Assembly (NCBI GenBank): GCA_023415525.1
Contig: JAEZKI010000077.1
Span: forward strand, 1-5,299
Length of the DNA stretch: 5,299 nucleotides
Reading direction: 5' to 3'
Source: Bacillota bacterium
GTDB taxonomy: Bacteria; Bacillota; Clostridia; Lachnospirales; Cellulosilyticaceae
Shown here piece after piece: positions 1-5,299 of this stretch. The stretch's first letter is position 1. The number at the start of each line of letters is the position of its first letter. Below the pieces are notes generated by a model. The model was not told where the DNA came from. It was given only the letters and a program-made list of their open reading frames with translations, and did no database searches. The position numbers were made by a program, and so were the translations under genes.

Positions 1-588
1 GGACTCTATATTTGGACGAGACATGTCAATCAGTATTTGGAACAAGTTCGTCGTAACCTAACCATAGTGGATTTGATGAGAAAGTTAACGAATCTTTCAA
101 TTACAGACACGCTGACGGGTGTATACAATCGTGCTGGCTGTGAAAAAATCACCTATCCTATGTTAGAGGAGTACAAAAAAGAGGGTAAAACGGGAATTGT
201 TATGCTTGCAGATATTGATAGAATGAAGATGATTAATGATGAGTATGGTCATGAAAGTGGGGATTTGGCACTTTGCATCGTTGCAAGGGTATTAAGAGAA
301 CAGATTCCTAGTGAATGGATCGTTGCTCGTTTTGGGGGAGATGAGTTTTTTATTGGTGGAGAAGTAATGCCTTCCATAGCTTTAGATACCATGATTGAAG
401 ATATTACAAAAGAACTTGAAGAGGAAGCAAAAAGGAGCTGCATCAAATTTGACCTTAAAATTAGCATAGGTTATAAAATCATAACACCAGATAGTGAGCT
501 GAGTGTGGAAAAGAGCCTTCAGAAAGCTGATGAGCTTATGTATGATGTTAAGAAATCCCATCATGAAGAAGCCGATAGGCAGAGATAA
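1..588 (+). CDS. Diguanylate cyclase, GGDEF domain (C-terminal part; 5' end outside window)
   Basis: The frame is open from the first base to a TAA at 586-588, so this is the last 195 residues of a longer protein. A TTG at 37 is only an internal codon, with no ribosome site. The family joins two GTP into the second messenger cyclic di-GMP. Visible motifs in order are DTLTGVYNRAG, where the domain begins; ADIDRMKMIND with EYGHESGD, which carries the metal and GTP-binding residues; RFGGDEFF at 328-351, the catalytic loop; and ISIGYK with KADELMYDVKK at the C-terminal end. All core residues are present, so the domain should be active. The position of the inhibitory RxxD site, five residues before GGDEF, reads PSEW, so classical product inhibition is probably absent. 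The stretch before the domain looks like a helical linker from an upstream sensor that cannot be identified here. A terminator follows, so this gene ends its own unit. Confidence 0.95.
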   Translation, partial: GLYIWTRHVNQYLEQVRRNLTIVDLMRKLTNLSITDTLTGVYNRAGCEKITYPMLEEYKKEGKTGIVMLADIDRMKMINDEYGHESGDLALCIVARVLREQIPSEWIVARFGGDEFFIGGEVMPSIALDTMIEDITKELEEEAKRSCIKFDLKISIGYKIITPDSELSVEKSLQKADELMYDVKKSHHEEADRQR

Positions 589-620
589 TTCAATAAGCCT
601 ATTTAAAATGGAATAAAATT

Positions 621-664
621 AAAAACCTGCAAGAAAGATATTGATTTTTCTTAGTAGGTTTTTA
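621..664 (+). terminator. Rho-independent terminator after the diguanylate cyclase gene
   Basis: The left arm AAAAACCT (621-628) pairs with AGGTTTTT (656-663). It continues through a G-T and a C-G pair into AAGAAA (631-636) with TTTCTT (647-652), with one bulged A at 653 and a 10-base loop. The right arm ends in a run of five T. The A run on the left and T run on the right are typical, and the hairpin could work partly on the other strand too. It lies 33 bases after the stop codon. Confidence 0.8.
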
Positions 665-677
665 TTCATTTAGGAGA

Positions 678-704
678 TTGGAATGGGTATGATAGGAGTA
701 TAAT
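678..704 (+). promoter_or_regulatory. Candidate sigma-A type promoter before the small hypothetical gene
   Basis: A perfect TATAAT lies at 699-704, with TTGGAA at 678-683 as a partial -35 box and a short 15-base spacer. It sits just after the preceding terminator, where a promoter is expected. If used, transcription would begin near 711. The AGGAG at 694-698 would then lie upstream of the RNA start and could not act as a ribosome site, so this promoter and the ATG at 703 are competing readings of the same bases. Confidence 0.4.
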
Positions 705-744
705 GAAGAGAATAATCAGAAGTGATGGGGATGGCTATGGATAG
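703..744 (+). other. 13-codon ORF with strong ribosome site, overlapping the next gene's start
   Basis: ATG at 703 follows AGGAG (694-698) with a 4-base gap and encodes MKRIIRSDGDGYG before TAG at 742-744. It overlaps the start region of the following gene in another frame. It could be a short leader peptide coupled to that gene. It could also be the true N-terminus of that gene separated by one extra base: dropping one G from the GGGG run at 727-730 joins it in frame as MKRIIRSDGMAMDRG. It could equally be chance overlap with a promoter. Confidence 0.3.
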
Positions 745-1042
745 AGGAAATATTAATTACGCAACTTATAAGGTCCATGTAAAAGAAGAAAGGGGTGAAC
801 TACTCTATGAGGAAGAAGTATGGGGCATGTGGGATATGGGACGTTACATCACCTTACTTATGGGGGAAATTCCAAGGCTTACAGATAATGCAGAAGGATA
901 TGGGCCATTAGGAAAGGACTATCTTGTTCATGTAGAGATGCCAACTAAGGTTTTAGAAGCATTTGAAGAGCTTAAAAAGGTGTATAAGGATAGTGTAAGA
1001 CAGGCAAATCCATTATATGGGCCTGATTGTCATAAACATTAA
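737..1042 (+). CDS. Small hypothetical protein, about 101-107 residues
   Basis: I do not recognise the family. From ATG 737 the product is 101 residues, soluble, without a signal peptide or membrane segment. It opens with MDRGNINYATYKVHVKEE, has a Trp/Gly/Met-rich centre (EEVWGMWDMGRY), then a segment PRLTDNAEGYGPLG and a helical tail, and ends in a Cys/His-containing PDCHKH. The reading is clearly coding by its codon pattern. The start is uncertain. GTG 722, ATG 725, 731 and 737 are all in frame and the frame is closed by TAA at 713-715. None has a strong ribosome site; the GGGG before 737 is the nearest purine run. The good AGGAG at 694-698 serves ATG 703 in a different frame, so the true N-terminus may lie there if one base is extra. 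No terminator separates it from the AraC-type regulator, so the two may share a transcript. Confidence 0.7.
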   Translation: MDRGNINYATYKVHVKEERGELLYEEEVWGMWDMGRYITLLMGEIPRLTDNAEGYGPLGKDYLVHVEMPTKVLEAFEELKKVYKDSVRQANPLYGPDCHKH

Positions 1043-1055
1043 AAGGGGAAGATAA

Positions 1056-1245
1056 GTGGAAAGAAGAATAAGATTTAGAGAAAAAGTCGGATGCTGTTCA
1101 GTGTTTTCAGTATAATGAAATCATACCTGCAGGTAAACCTATTAAACATGAAACGGACAGAATGAAGTTTCTAATAATGGAGGTAGAAGATGAATTATTA
1201 CGAAAGAATCCAGAACTCACTTATTTATATAGAGGCAAATCTTGA
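1056..1245 (+). pseudogene. Possible broken small gene overlapping the regulator start
   Basis: GTG at 1056 has a fair ribosome site (AAGGGG at 1043-1048, 7-base gap) and opens VERRIRFREK before stopping at TAA 1113-1115. The neighbouring frame is open from 1072 to TGA 1243-1245 and looks coding: it reads DAVQCFQYNEIIPAGKP and later DRMKFLIMEVEDE, with mostly purine-first codons. Removing one A from the AAAAA run at 1081-1085 would fuse the two into about 62 residues. The 3' part overlaps the regulator's ribosome site and first 18 codons. I know no family for it. It may be a decayed gene, a sequence error, a frameshifted leader, or simply non-coding DNA. Confidence 0.3.
1111..1116 (+). promoter_or_regulatory. 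Possible -10 box for the AraC-type gene
   Basis: This is a perfect TATAAT 73 bases before the regulator's ATG. No convincing -35 box lies 16-18 bases upstream (CGGATG or GGATGC) and there is no TG extension. The same bases can also be read as codons of the broken small frame, so the support is weak. Confidence 0.2.
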
Positions 1246-2599
1246 TAATGAACTGACTGTTGAAGACTGTGCTCGTGAAGCCTTTATGAGCGTTTCTGGT
1301 TATTATCGGATGTTTCTATCAATTGTGGGTTATAACGTCAAAGAGTATATTAGGCTTAGACGTTTAACACTCGCCTATGATGAACTTAAAAATTCAGAGC
1401 ATCTCAGTGTGACGGATGTGGCCTTTCACTATATGTATAATTCGACGGATAGTTTTTCGAGAGCCTTCAAGAAACAGTTTGGTATTCTTCCGTCTCATGT
1501 CCGAAAATCCCCACTTAATAGAGTGGCAATCCGATTTGAAAGGATGAATATTATGGATAAGTATTTTGAAGAAGATGAGGAACTGCTTGAAAAATATCCA
1601 GATATAAAGGTTATAAAAGAGCTTGAGTCTATGAAGGTTGCCTGTTTTACCTATTTTGGTCCTGAACCAGAAGGCCATGCTTTTGAAGTAATCAAGAAAT
1701 GGGTACATGAAAATAGTATTTCTCTTAAGGACACCTCCTACAGAATTTTTGGGTATAACAACCCCGACCCATCTAATGTAGATGATGTAGAAGAACTATA
1801 TGGCTATGAAGTTTGTGTTACTATTCCCGATAGTCTTTATGAAAAACTTCAGGACGTTCCAGAAGAATTTACAAAGGGAACCTATGAGGGTGTAAGACGA
1901 CGTGTCATTGAGGGGGGCAAATATGCTATTCTATCAGTAAAAAGAGATTCAAACAATGATATTGGAAATAACATTATGCATGCATGGAAACGCGTCAGCA
2001 AGTGGATGGATGAAGGAAAATATATTTGGGGTGGAAGACAGTATCTGGAGGAACATCTTGGTTTTGATGACAATGATGATCATATTGGAGGCGTGGAACT
2101 TTATCTGCCTATTGAAAATGCGCCAAAGGTTAAAGAAGCAGCCATAAGTGAGTATAGAATACCTAAGTGTAGGGTAGCTGTTTTTAGAGAAGAAGGTAGA
2201 AACGGAAATGATATAGCAGAAAACTGTTGGAAACGTGCCATAGCATGGGCACAGGCAGCAGGTCTTAAGAGCGAAGAGTGCCGTATATTCCAATATAATA
2301 AGGGCTTTGACAGAAGACCTCCTTTCTTTCATGTAGTGATGATAACTATTCCAGAGGGCTTTGATGAAGAGAAGTTTTTAGGTGAAGATGGAGTTACCTT
2401 TGCTGACTATCTAGGTGGTAAGTTTATGACCATGTCGACAGATATTTGCATGCTAGGCTACACATGGAAGGTGATGGAACAGTGGAGAAAGGAAACAGGA
2501 ACAAAACTAGGAAAGCATCAATGGGTGGAGGAATGGTTCCTTAAGGATTGGAAGCTACCAGGAGAAGTAATTAATGTGTGCTATCCTATTTCTGAGTAG
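1190..2599 (+). CDS. AraC-family transcriptional regulator with two tandem GyrI-like domains
   Basis: The 469-residue protein starts at ATG 1190 behind GGAGG (1179-1183, 6-base gap). The N-terminal AraC DNA-binding domain covers about residues 1-107. The first helix-turn-helix lies in LTVEDCAREAFMSVSGYY (22-39) and the second in LSVTDVAFHYMYNSTDSF (72-89), followed by the typical RAFKKQFGILPSHVR. A linker of about 30 residues leads to one GyrI-like (SoxS/Rob C-terminal, BmrR-type) ligand-binding domain at about 140-308 and a second at about 322-468. The order resembles E. coli Rob, but with two effector domains where most relatives have one. The first domain keeps the glutamate expected in the pocket (E303 in GVELYLPI); the matching place in the second is N462 (VINVCYPI). 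By family it is a cytosolic activator that senses small hydrophobic or cationic compounds such as drugs, bile compounds or dyes. The ligand and targets are not shown here. A strong terminator follows. Confidence 0.92.
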   Translation: MNYYERIQNSLIYIEANLDNELTVEDCAREAFMSVSGYYRMFLSIVGYNVKEYIRLRRLTLAYDELKNSEHLSVTDVAFHYMYNSTDSFSRAFKKQFGILPSHVRKSPLNRVAIRFERMNIMDKYFEEDEELLEKYPDIKVIKELESMKVACFTYFGPEPEGHAFEVIKKWVHENSISLKDTSYRIFGYNNPDPSNVDDVEELYGYEVCVTIPDSLYEKLQDVPEEFTKGTYEGVRRRVIEGGKYAILSVKRDSNNDIGNNIMHAWKRVSKWMDEGKYIWGGRQYLEEHLGFDDNDDHIGGVELYLPIENAPKVKEAAISEYRIPKCRVAVFREEGRNGNDIAENCWKRAIAWAQAAGLKSEECRIFQYNKGFDRRPPFFHVVMITIPEGFDEEKFLGEDGVTFADYLGGKFMTMSTDICMLGYTWKVMEQWRKETGTKLGKHQWVEEWFLKDWKLPGEVINVCYPISE

Positions 2600-2627
2600 C
2601 ATTTATAAAGGAAAATAAGTCGAGAAT

Positions 2628-2659
2628 AAGCAGTGTATCAAGTGATAGACTGCTTTTTT
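2628..2659 (+). terminator. Rho-independent terminator after the AraC-type gene
   Basis: AAGCAGT (2628-2634) pairs with ACTGCTT (2649-2655). Beyond one G-G mismatch, TATC (2636-2639) pairs with GATA (2644-2647) around an AAGT loop. Six T in a row (2654-2659) end it. It is placed 28 bases after the stop codon and is a textbook structure. Confidence 0.9.
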
Positions 2660-2675
2660 GCTGTAAACAAATGCA

Positions 2676-2704
2676 TTGTAAAACATAATGAACTTATTTA
2701 AATT
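2676..2704 (+). promoter_or_regulatory. Weak candidate promoter for an orphan short transcript
   Basis: TTGTAA (2676-2681) and TAAATT (2699-2704) are separated by 17 bases. A second candidate pair lies further on: TTAAAA (2751-2756) and TAGAAT (2773-2778), 16 bases apart. Either could feed a short RNA ending at the terminator at 2798-2835. In DNA this AT-rich such boxes arise easily by chance. Confidence 0.2.
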
Positions 2705-2797
2705 ATAGACGACGTAAGCTAGGTAAGTCTACATAGGGTTTAATTTGGTATTAAAAGATGAAAAGAGACAGGTAGAATAATATAGGGGTTATTTGTG

Positions 2798-2835
2798 AGG
2801 GCGGAGCACTAATAATTAGTGTGTCAGCCCTTTTT
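2798..2835 (+). terminator. Terminator with no gene immediately upstream
   Basis: The outer stem AGGGC (2798-2802) pairs with GCCCT (2827-2831). The inner stem CACTAAT (2807-2813) faces ATTAGTG (2815-2821) and in practice would open into a small loop. An imperfect internal loop joins them. Five T (2831-2835) follow. It lies 139 bases beyond the regulator's own terminator, so it should end some other transcript: a small RNA, read-through from the regulator, or a gene since lost. Confidence 0.65.
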
Positions 2836-2919
2836 AAATTTGAAATCGTTTATCTTTTTCAAAGCTAAATGGTAAGTGGGCAATATAATTTACTGATTTA
2901 TTGTTAAAAAAATATACAA

Positions 2920-2940
2920 ATATTCTGAATATGATATACT
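2920..2940 (+). promoter_or_regulatory. Extended -10 promoter of the immunity-type operon, with an adjoining palindrome
   Basis: TATACT at 2935-2940 is preceded by TGA (2932-2934), giving an extended -10 element, which lessens the need for a -35 box. The region upstream is A/T rich (TTGTTAAAAAAATATAC from 2901). The perfect inverted repeat ATATTC-T-GAATAT (2920-2932) abuts the -10 box and could be an operator. RNA would start near 2947, leaving a leader of about 80 bases before ATG 3028. Confidence 0.5.
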
Positions 2941-3027
2941 TTAATTATGTTGATATAAATGGTTTTCTTATTAACTTAATCATCAATTAAAGAAAAATAT
3001 GAAGTAAGTAGCATGTGGGAGGATAGT

Positions 3028-3711
3028 ATGGAAGAAGAAAAAATTGTAAAAGAAGCATTTGAAAATTGTATGAAACGTGGGTGGCTTCAGGACCTTATAC
3101 CATCAACAATCACAAACCAAGAAATTGCTGATTTCGAGGAGAAATATCAAGTAAAGCTACCATCATTATACAAAGCCTTTTTAACTTCTTATCAGTTACC
3201 TTGTGATATGTATGATATCTGTGGAATTATTTCTCAGGGTGAGGAGATAACCATAGCATGGCTGAATTTATATGGGGTTTCTACTATAGCTAGCCTACTA
3301 GAAAATATAAATAATTTTCGGGAGGATGCTATAGAATGGCGTGAGGCAACACTGGAAAGTTGCAGAATGTTAATTCCCATTGGTGACTGGGGAGCTGGTT
3401 GGGGGCCACTTTGTATGGATTTATCAAAGGATGAAGATTTAATAGATCAAGAGGATGAATCTACATGGTCTTTAGTCTGGTTTGACCATGAAGAATTTAA
3501 CTGGAGTGAGGACTACTTAGGTGAGGATGATTTACTACATGGAAGACCTGCTGCTCCAAGTTTAAAAGTGCTTCTGGATTGGTATTTTTCTGGTTCTCTT
3601 GAGCCAGATTTTGAGGAAGAAAATGATGTAAAACTGAATTACGAAAGGTTGAGTAATATGGAATTTTGCTGTTCCTACTGGGAAGATAAATGGAAGGAAA
3701 GGAGGAAATAA
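3028..3711 (+). CDS. SMI1/KNR4 (SUKH) family protein, probable immunity protein
   Basis: I start the gene at ATG 3028 because GGGAGG (3017-3022) lies 5 bases before it; the in-frame ATG at 3013 has no such site and would overlap it. The 227-residue product has no signal peptide or membrane segment. It carries the SUKH entry motif: EIADFEEKYQVKLPSLYKAF at 32-51, the usual pattern of a helix with FE, a turn and LP followed by a Y and F. A second family mark is the MLIPIGDWGAGWGPLCMDL segment (114-132), where SUKH proteins have a strand, a GD turn and a strand. The C-terminal half (about 150-227) is acidic and Trp/Tyr-rich. SUKH proteins act in the cytosol; many neutralise nuclease or other toxins of polymorphic toxin systems by direct binding. 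Its partner toxin is not in the window. Only 1 base separates its stop from the next gene's ATG, so the two are co-translated. Confidence 0.85.
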   Translation: MEEEKIVKEAFENCMKRGWLQDLIPSTITNQEIADFEEKYQVKLPSLYKAFLTSYQLPCDMYDICGIISQGEEITIAWLNLYGVSTIASLLENINNFREDAIEWREATLESCRMLIPIGDWGAGWGPLCMDLSKDEDLIDQEDESTWSLVWFDHEEFNWSEDYLGEDDLLHGRPAAPSLKVLLDWYFSGSLEPDFEEENDVKLNYERLSNMEFCCSYWEDKWKERRK

Positions 3712-3712
3712 G

Positions 3713-4540
3713 ATGGAATGGAATGAATATGAAGTAAATTATGATGAGATACCTAAAGAATTGCTTGTATTAGTAGAAGAACAAAATAATTGTATAATTA
3801 GTACATGTGAGAAAAACTGGGAAGAGGCGTTTGTAAATTTACTAGGCTATGTGGATGTTACTTCAGCCGAACTTGTAAGAGAGGGTGGAAGGCTCATTTG
3901 GCCAGTTAATAATCAGAGTGAAGCATTTGATAAATTTAAGAGTCAAACCATTTATCGGGTGAAGGCAAGACAATGGACTGGCAAAGGCCCAACTACTGGA
4001 GGACTCTTTGATTCTCATAGTGAAGATGAATTTTATGTAGTGGATGTGTTATTAGAAAATGAGAGTGAACCTAGATTAGAAGAGATTCTTCAAGAATACA
4101 GAAAACCAGTTATTGTAAAAGATGAGGTCTTAGGAACATTAACATTAAATAAGCAGTGTAGTTGTTTTGAGGGACAGATGCAATGGCAGGATACTCTCGT
4201 TAAATTGACTTTAGAAGTGAATAATTTTAACAATGCAACGGGAACAAGAAAAAGAAATGCTATGAAAAAGTTTGTTGAGAAACTGGATTACTGGGAAAAA
4301 GATATGAAAGAGTATGCTGCAAGAGGATTACTTGAGTTAGCAAAAGAATGGCAGGAAGAGGATATGGAAGGAATAGAGCAGCAGGCTATTTATGACAGAA
4401 TAGCTATTCAGCATATAGTGATGACTTCAAGTGGAAGTTTTATGGTTTACTTCGATGATGATGATATATTTGCAGGACATACAATAATAGTTTGTGGTAC
4501 CATGAAATCAGGAGTGAGATCAGCTGAAATAGTAGGGTAA
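3713..4540 (+). CDS. DUF2262-domain protein, probable immunity-array member
   Basis: ATG 3713 follows AAGGAGG (3699-3705, 7-base gap), with the site lying inside the end of the SUKH gene. The 275-residue cytosolic protein has two parts. Residues 1 to about 130 form an N-terminal region (with EGGRLIWPV and TIYRVKARQW) whose family I cannot name firmly. Residues about 134-275 match DUF2262 by its running features: a strand pair around DEVLGTLTLNKQCSCFEGQM, then a helical part with LLELAKEWQE, and the closing segment MTSSGSFMVYFDDDDIFAGH, where the FDD acidic patch and following GHTIIV are characteristic. No catalytic set is evident. The function of DUF2262 is not established; its position in a coupled row with SUKH and DUF4253 genes suggests immunity or a related protective role. 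The function is inference, the domain call is recognition from memory. Confidence 0.75.
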   Translation: MEWNEYEVNYDEIPKELLVLVEEQNNCIISTCEKNWEEAFVNLLGYVDVTSAELVREGGRLIWPVNNQSEAFDKFKSQTIYRVKARQWTGKGPTTGGLFDSHSEDEFYVVDVLLENESEPRLEEILQEYRKPVIVKDEVLGTLTLNKQCSCFEGQMQWQDTLVKLTLEVNNFNNATGTRKRNAMKKFVEKLDYWEKDMKEYAARGLLELAKEWQEEDMEGIEQQAIYDRIAIQHIVMTSSGSFMVYFDDDDIFAGHTIIVCGTMKSGVRSAEIVG

Positions 4541-4591
4541 TGAAGTAGAAGCAACCTTTTATTTATTAGATTATTAAGGGAGGTTTGAAAT

Positions 4592-5299
4592 ATGGGAAAG
4601 ATAGCTCAACTTTTTTCTAAGAAGCAAAAGATAAATGAAAAAGTAAAGTGTAATGCTATAACTCAATCCATTATTGACAAGGTAGGGTGTCCTTATCAGG
4701 TATTTTTTAGTGATACTGAACACTCTAAAGTGATAGAAGAATATGAGAGACAGTTAGAACGAGGTAAAAGGCAAGGTTTTGTACCTGTGTTAGTACCAAG
4801 TGATAATTATTTAGATGAATGGCTTGATGTTATGAAGGAGGATGGTTATTCAAAAGAAGAGCTTCTTTCTTCTGAAGTGTTAGATGGCGAGGAAATATTG
4901 AACAAACGGTATCAGGACTATATGGGTAACTATGAAGAAGATATATTTGAGCATGAGGAGTGGAATGAACAAATAGAGGAAGGGGCTTACAATAATTGTT
5001 TGTCATCCTTTATAGAGTATAACAGTGATAAAATTAAGGAGACAATCCTCTTTAAAATTCCTGTTACCTATCCATGGCAGGTAATGGCATGGATTCCTAT
5101 GGGTGGGTGGAATGAGTGCCCTGAAACAAAAGAAATGCTTGCAATCTGTAAGTATTGGTATGAAAAATATGGAGCAATACCAGCTGTATTGTCTCATGAT
5201 ATTATAGAATTTACTGTTCCAGAACCTGTAGAACAGGAGTCAGAGGCTTGGAAGCTAGCAAAGGAACAATATGCTTTTTCACCAGATGTAGTTGAACAG
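4592..5299 (+). CDS. DUF4253-domain protein (3' end outside window), probable immunity-array member
   Basis: ATG 4592 follows AAGGGAGG (4576-4583, 8-base gap). The frame is open for 236 codons to the last base. The N-terminal part (residues 1-150) contains QGFVPVLVPSDNYLDEW (61-77), the strand-rich segment seen ahead of the core in this family, then an acidic helical stretch. The DUF4253 core begins near residue 158: YPWQVMAWIPMGGWNECP (160-177), then a helix with KYWYEKYGAIPAVLSHD (187-203), IIEFTVPEPV and KLAKEQYAFSPDVVEQ at the edge. Relatives continue from such a place with a G-rich turn and a short tail, so I judge that only a few tens of residues are missing. No signal peptide or membrane segment is visible. 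The biochemical role of DUF4253 is unknown; its genes commonly sit among toxin-immunity clusters. It lies 51 bases after the DUF2262 gene with no terminator between, so it is likely in the same operon. Confidence 0.85.
   Translation, partial: MGKIAQLFSKKQKINEKVKCNAITQSIIDKVGCPYQVFFSDTEHSKVIEEYERQLERGKRQGFVPVLVPSDNYLDEWLDVMKEDGYSKEELLSSEVLDGEEILNKRYQDYMGNYEEDIFEHEEWNEQIEEGAYNNCLSSFIEYNSDKIKETILFKIPVTYPWQVMAWIPMGGWNECPETKEMLAICKYWYEKYGAIPAVLSHDIIEFTVPEPVEQESEAWKLAKEQYAFSPDVVEQ

Larger units (their letters stand above)
2600..3012. other. Intergenic region of 413 bp without a convincing gene
   Basis: It holds the regulator's terminator, a second terminator with no gene before it, weak promoter-like boxes between them, and an AT-rich stretch with the promoter of the downstream operon. 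All reading frames are short and interrupted by stops on both strands; the longest start-codon readings (for example ATG 2758, MKRDR) are only a few codons. I see no tRNA, CRISPR or insertion-sequence ends. Confidence 0.7.

Noticed and set aside
249..564. Open frames on the minus strand across the GGDEF gene
   Set aside because: They mirror the codons of the diguanylate cyclase, have no ribosome site, and give low-complexity Ser/Phe-rich products.
1108..1119. Shared FQYN string in the broken small frame and in the second GyrI-like domain of the regulator (near residue 367)
   Set aside because: The similarity does not extend beyond four residues, so it is not evidence of a duplicated fragment.
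1394..2332. Several minus-strand frames and one plus-strand frame (1956-2147) inside the AraC-type gene
   Set aside because: The gene's own frame is fully explained by recognised domains from end to end; the others lack ribosome sites and family features.
2706..2731. Inverted pair TAGAC / GTCTA in the intergenic region
   Set aside because: Only five bases pair, with a 16-base interior that does not fold well and no T run; chance is the simpler explanation.
3013..3027. Earlier ATG at 3013 as the start of the SUKH gene
   Set aside because: It lacks a ribosome site, and the GGGAGG that serves ATG 3028 would lie inside the coding part.
5003..5197. Minus-strand frame of 64 codons inside the DUF4253 gene
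   Set aside because: It overlaps the best-conserved part of the DUF4253 core and has no start signal of its own.
1..5299. CRISPR arrays, tRNA or rRNA genes, insertion-sequence ends, attachment sites
   Set aside because: I saw no regularly spaced repeats, cloverleaf-like segments, transposase-like products or paired terminal repeats.

Overview
The window is AT-rich and every gene I can support reads on the + strand. Start codons are preceded by strong purine-rich Shine-Dalgarno sites (GGAGG, AAGGAGG, AAGGGAGG) and genes are separated by compact hairpin-plus-T-run terminators. This points to a low-GC Firmicute, most likely a clostridial or Lachnospiraceae-type anaerobe. That assignment is inferred from base composition, codon style and protein families, not from a marker gene.

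Left part (1-664): the C-terminal end of a diguanylate cyclase with an intact GGDEF active site and no canonical I-site, closed by a Rho-independent terminator. Middle part (about 678-2659): a likely transcription unit holding a small protein I do not recognise (about 737-1042), a stretch of about 150 bp with a coding-like but frame-broken reading (1056-1245), and a 469-residue AraC-type regulator with two tandem GyrI-like effector-binding domains, ending in a strong terminator. Both small reading frames in this part have a good ribosome site whose frame is one base off from the frame that looks coding. This suggests gene decay, short leader peptides or sequence errors.

The interval 2600-3012 has no convincing gene. 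It holds the regulator's terminator, a second terminator with no gene in front of it (2798-2835), and the promoter region of the next operon.

Right part (3028 to the window end): three genes in tight succession with strong ribosome sites and no terminator between them. They encode a SUKH (SMI1/KNR4) family protein, a DUF2262-domain protein and a DUF4253-domain protein that runs off the window. All three look cytosolic, are acidic, and resemble families that collect in polymorphic-toxin immunity loci. The best reading is an immunity gene array, probably protecting against contact-dependent or secreted toxins of neighbouring cells. No toxin gene is visible here. This array is the most interesting part of the window.
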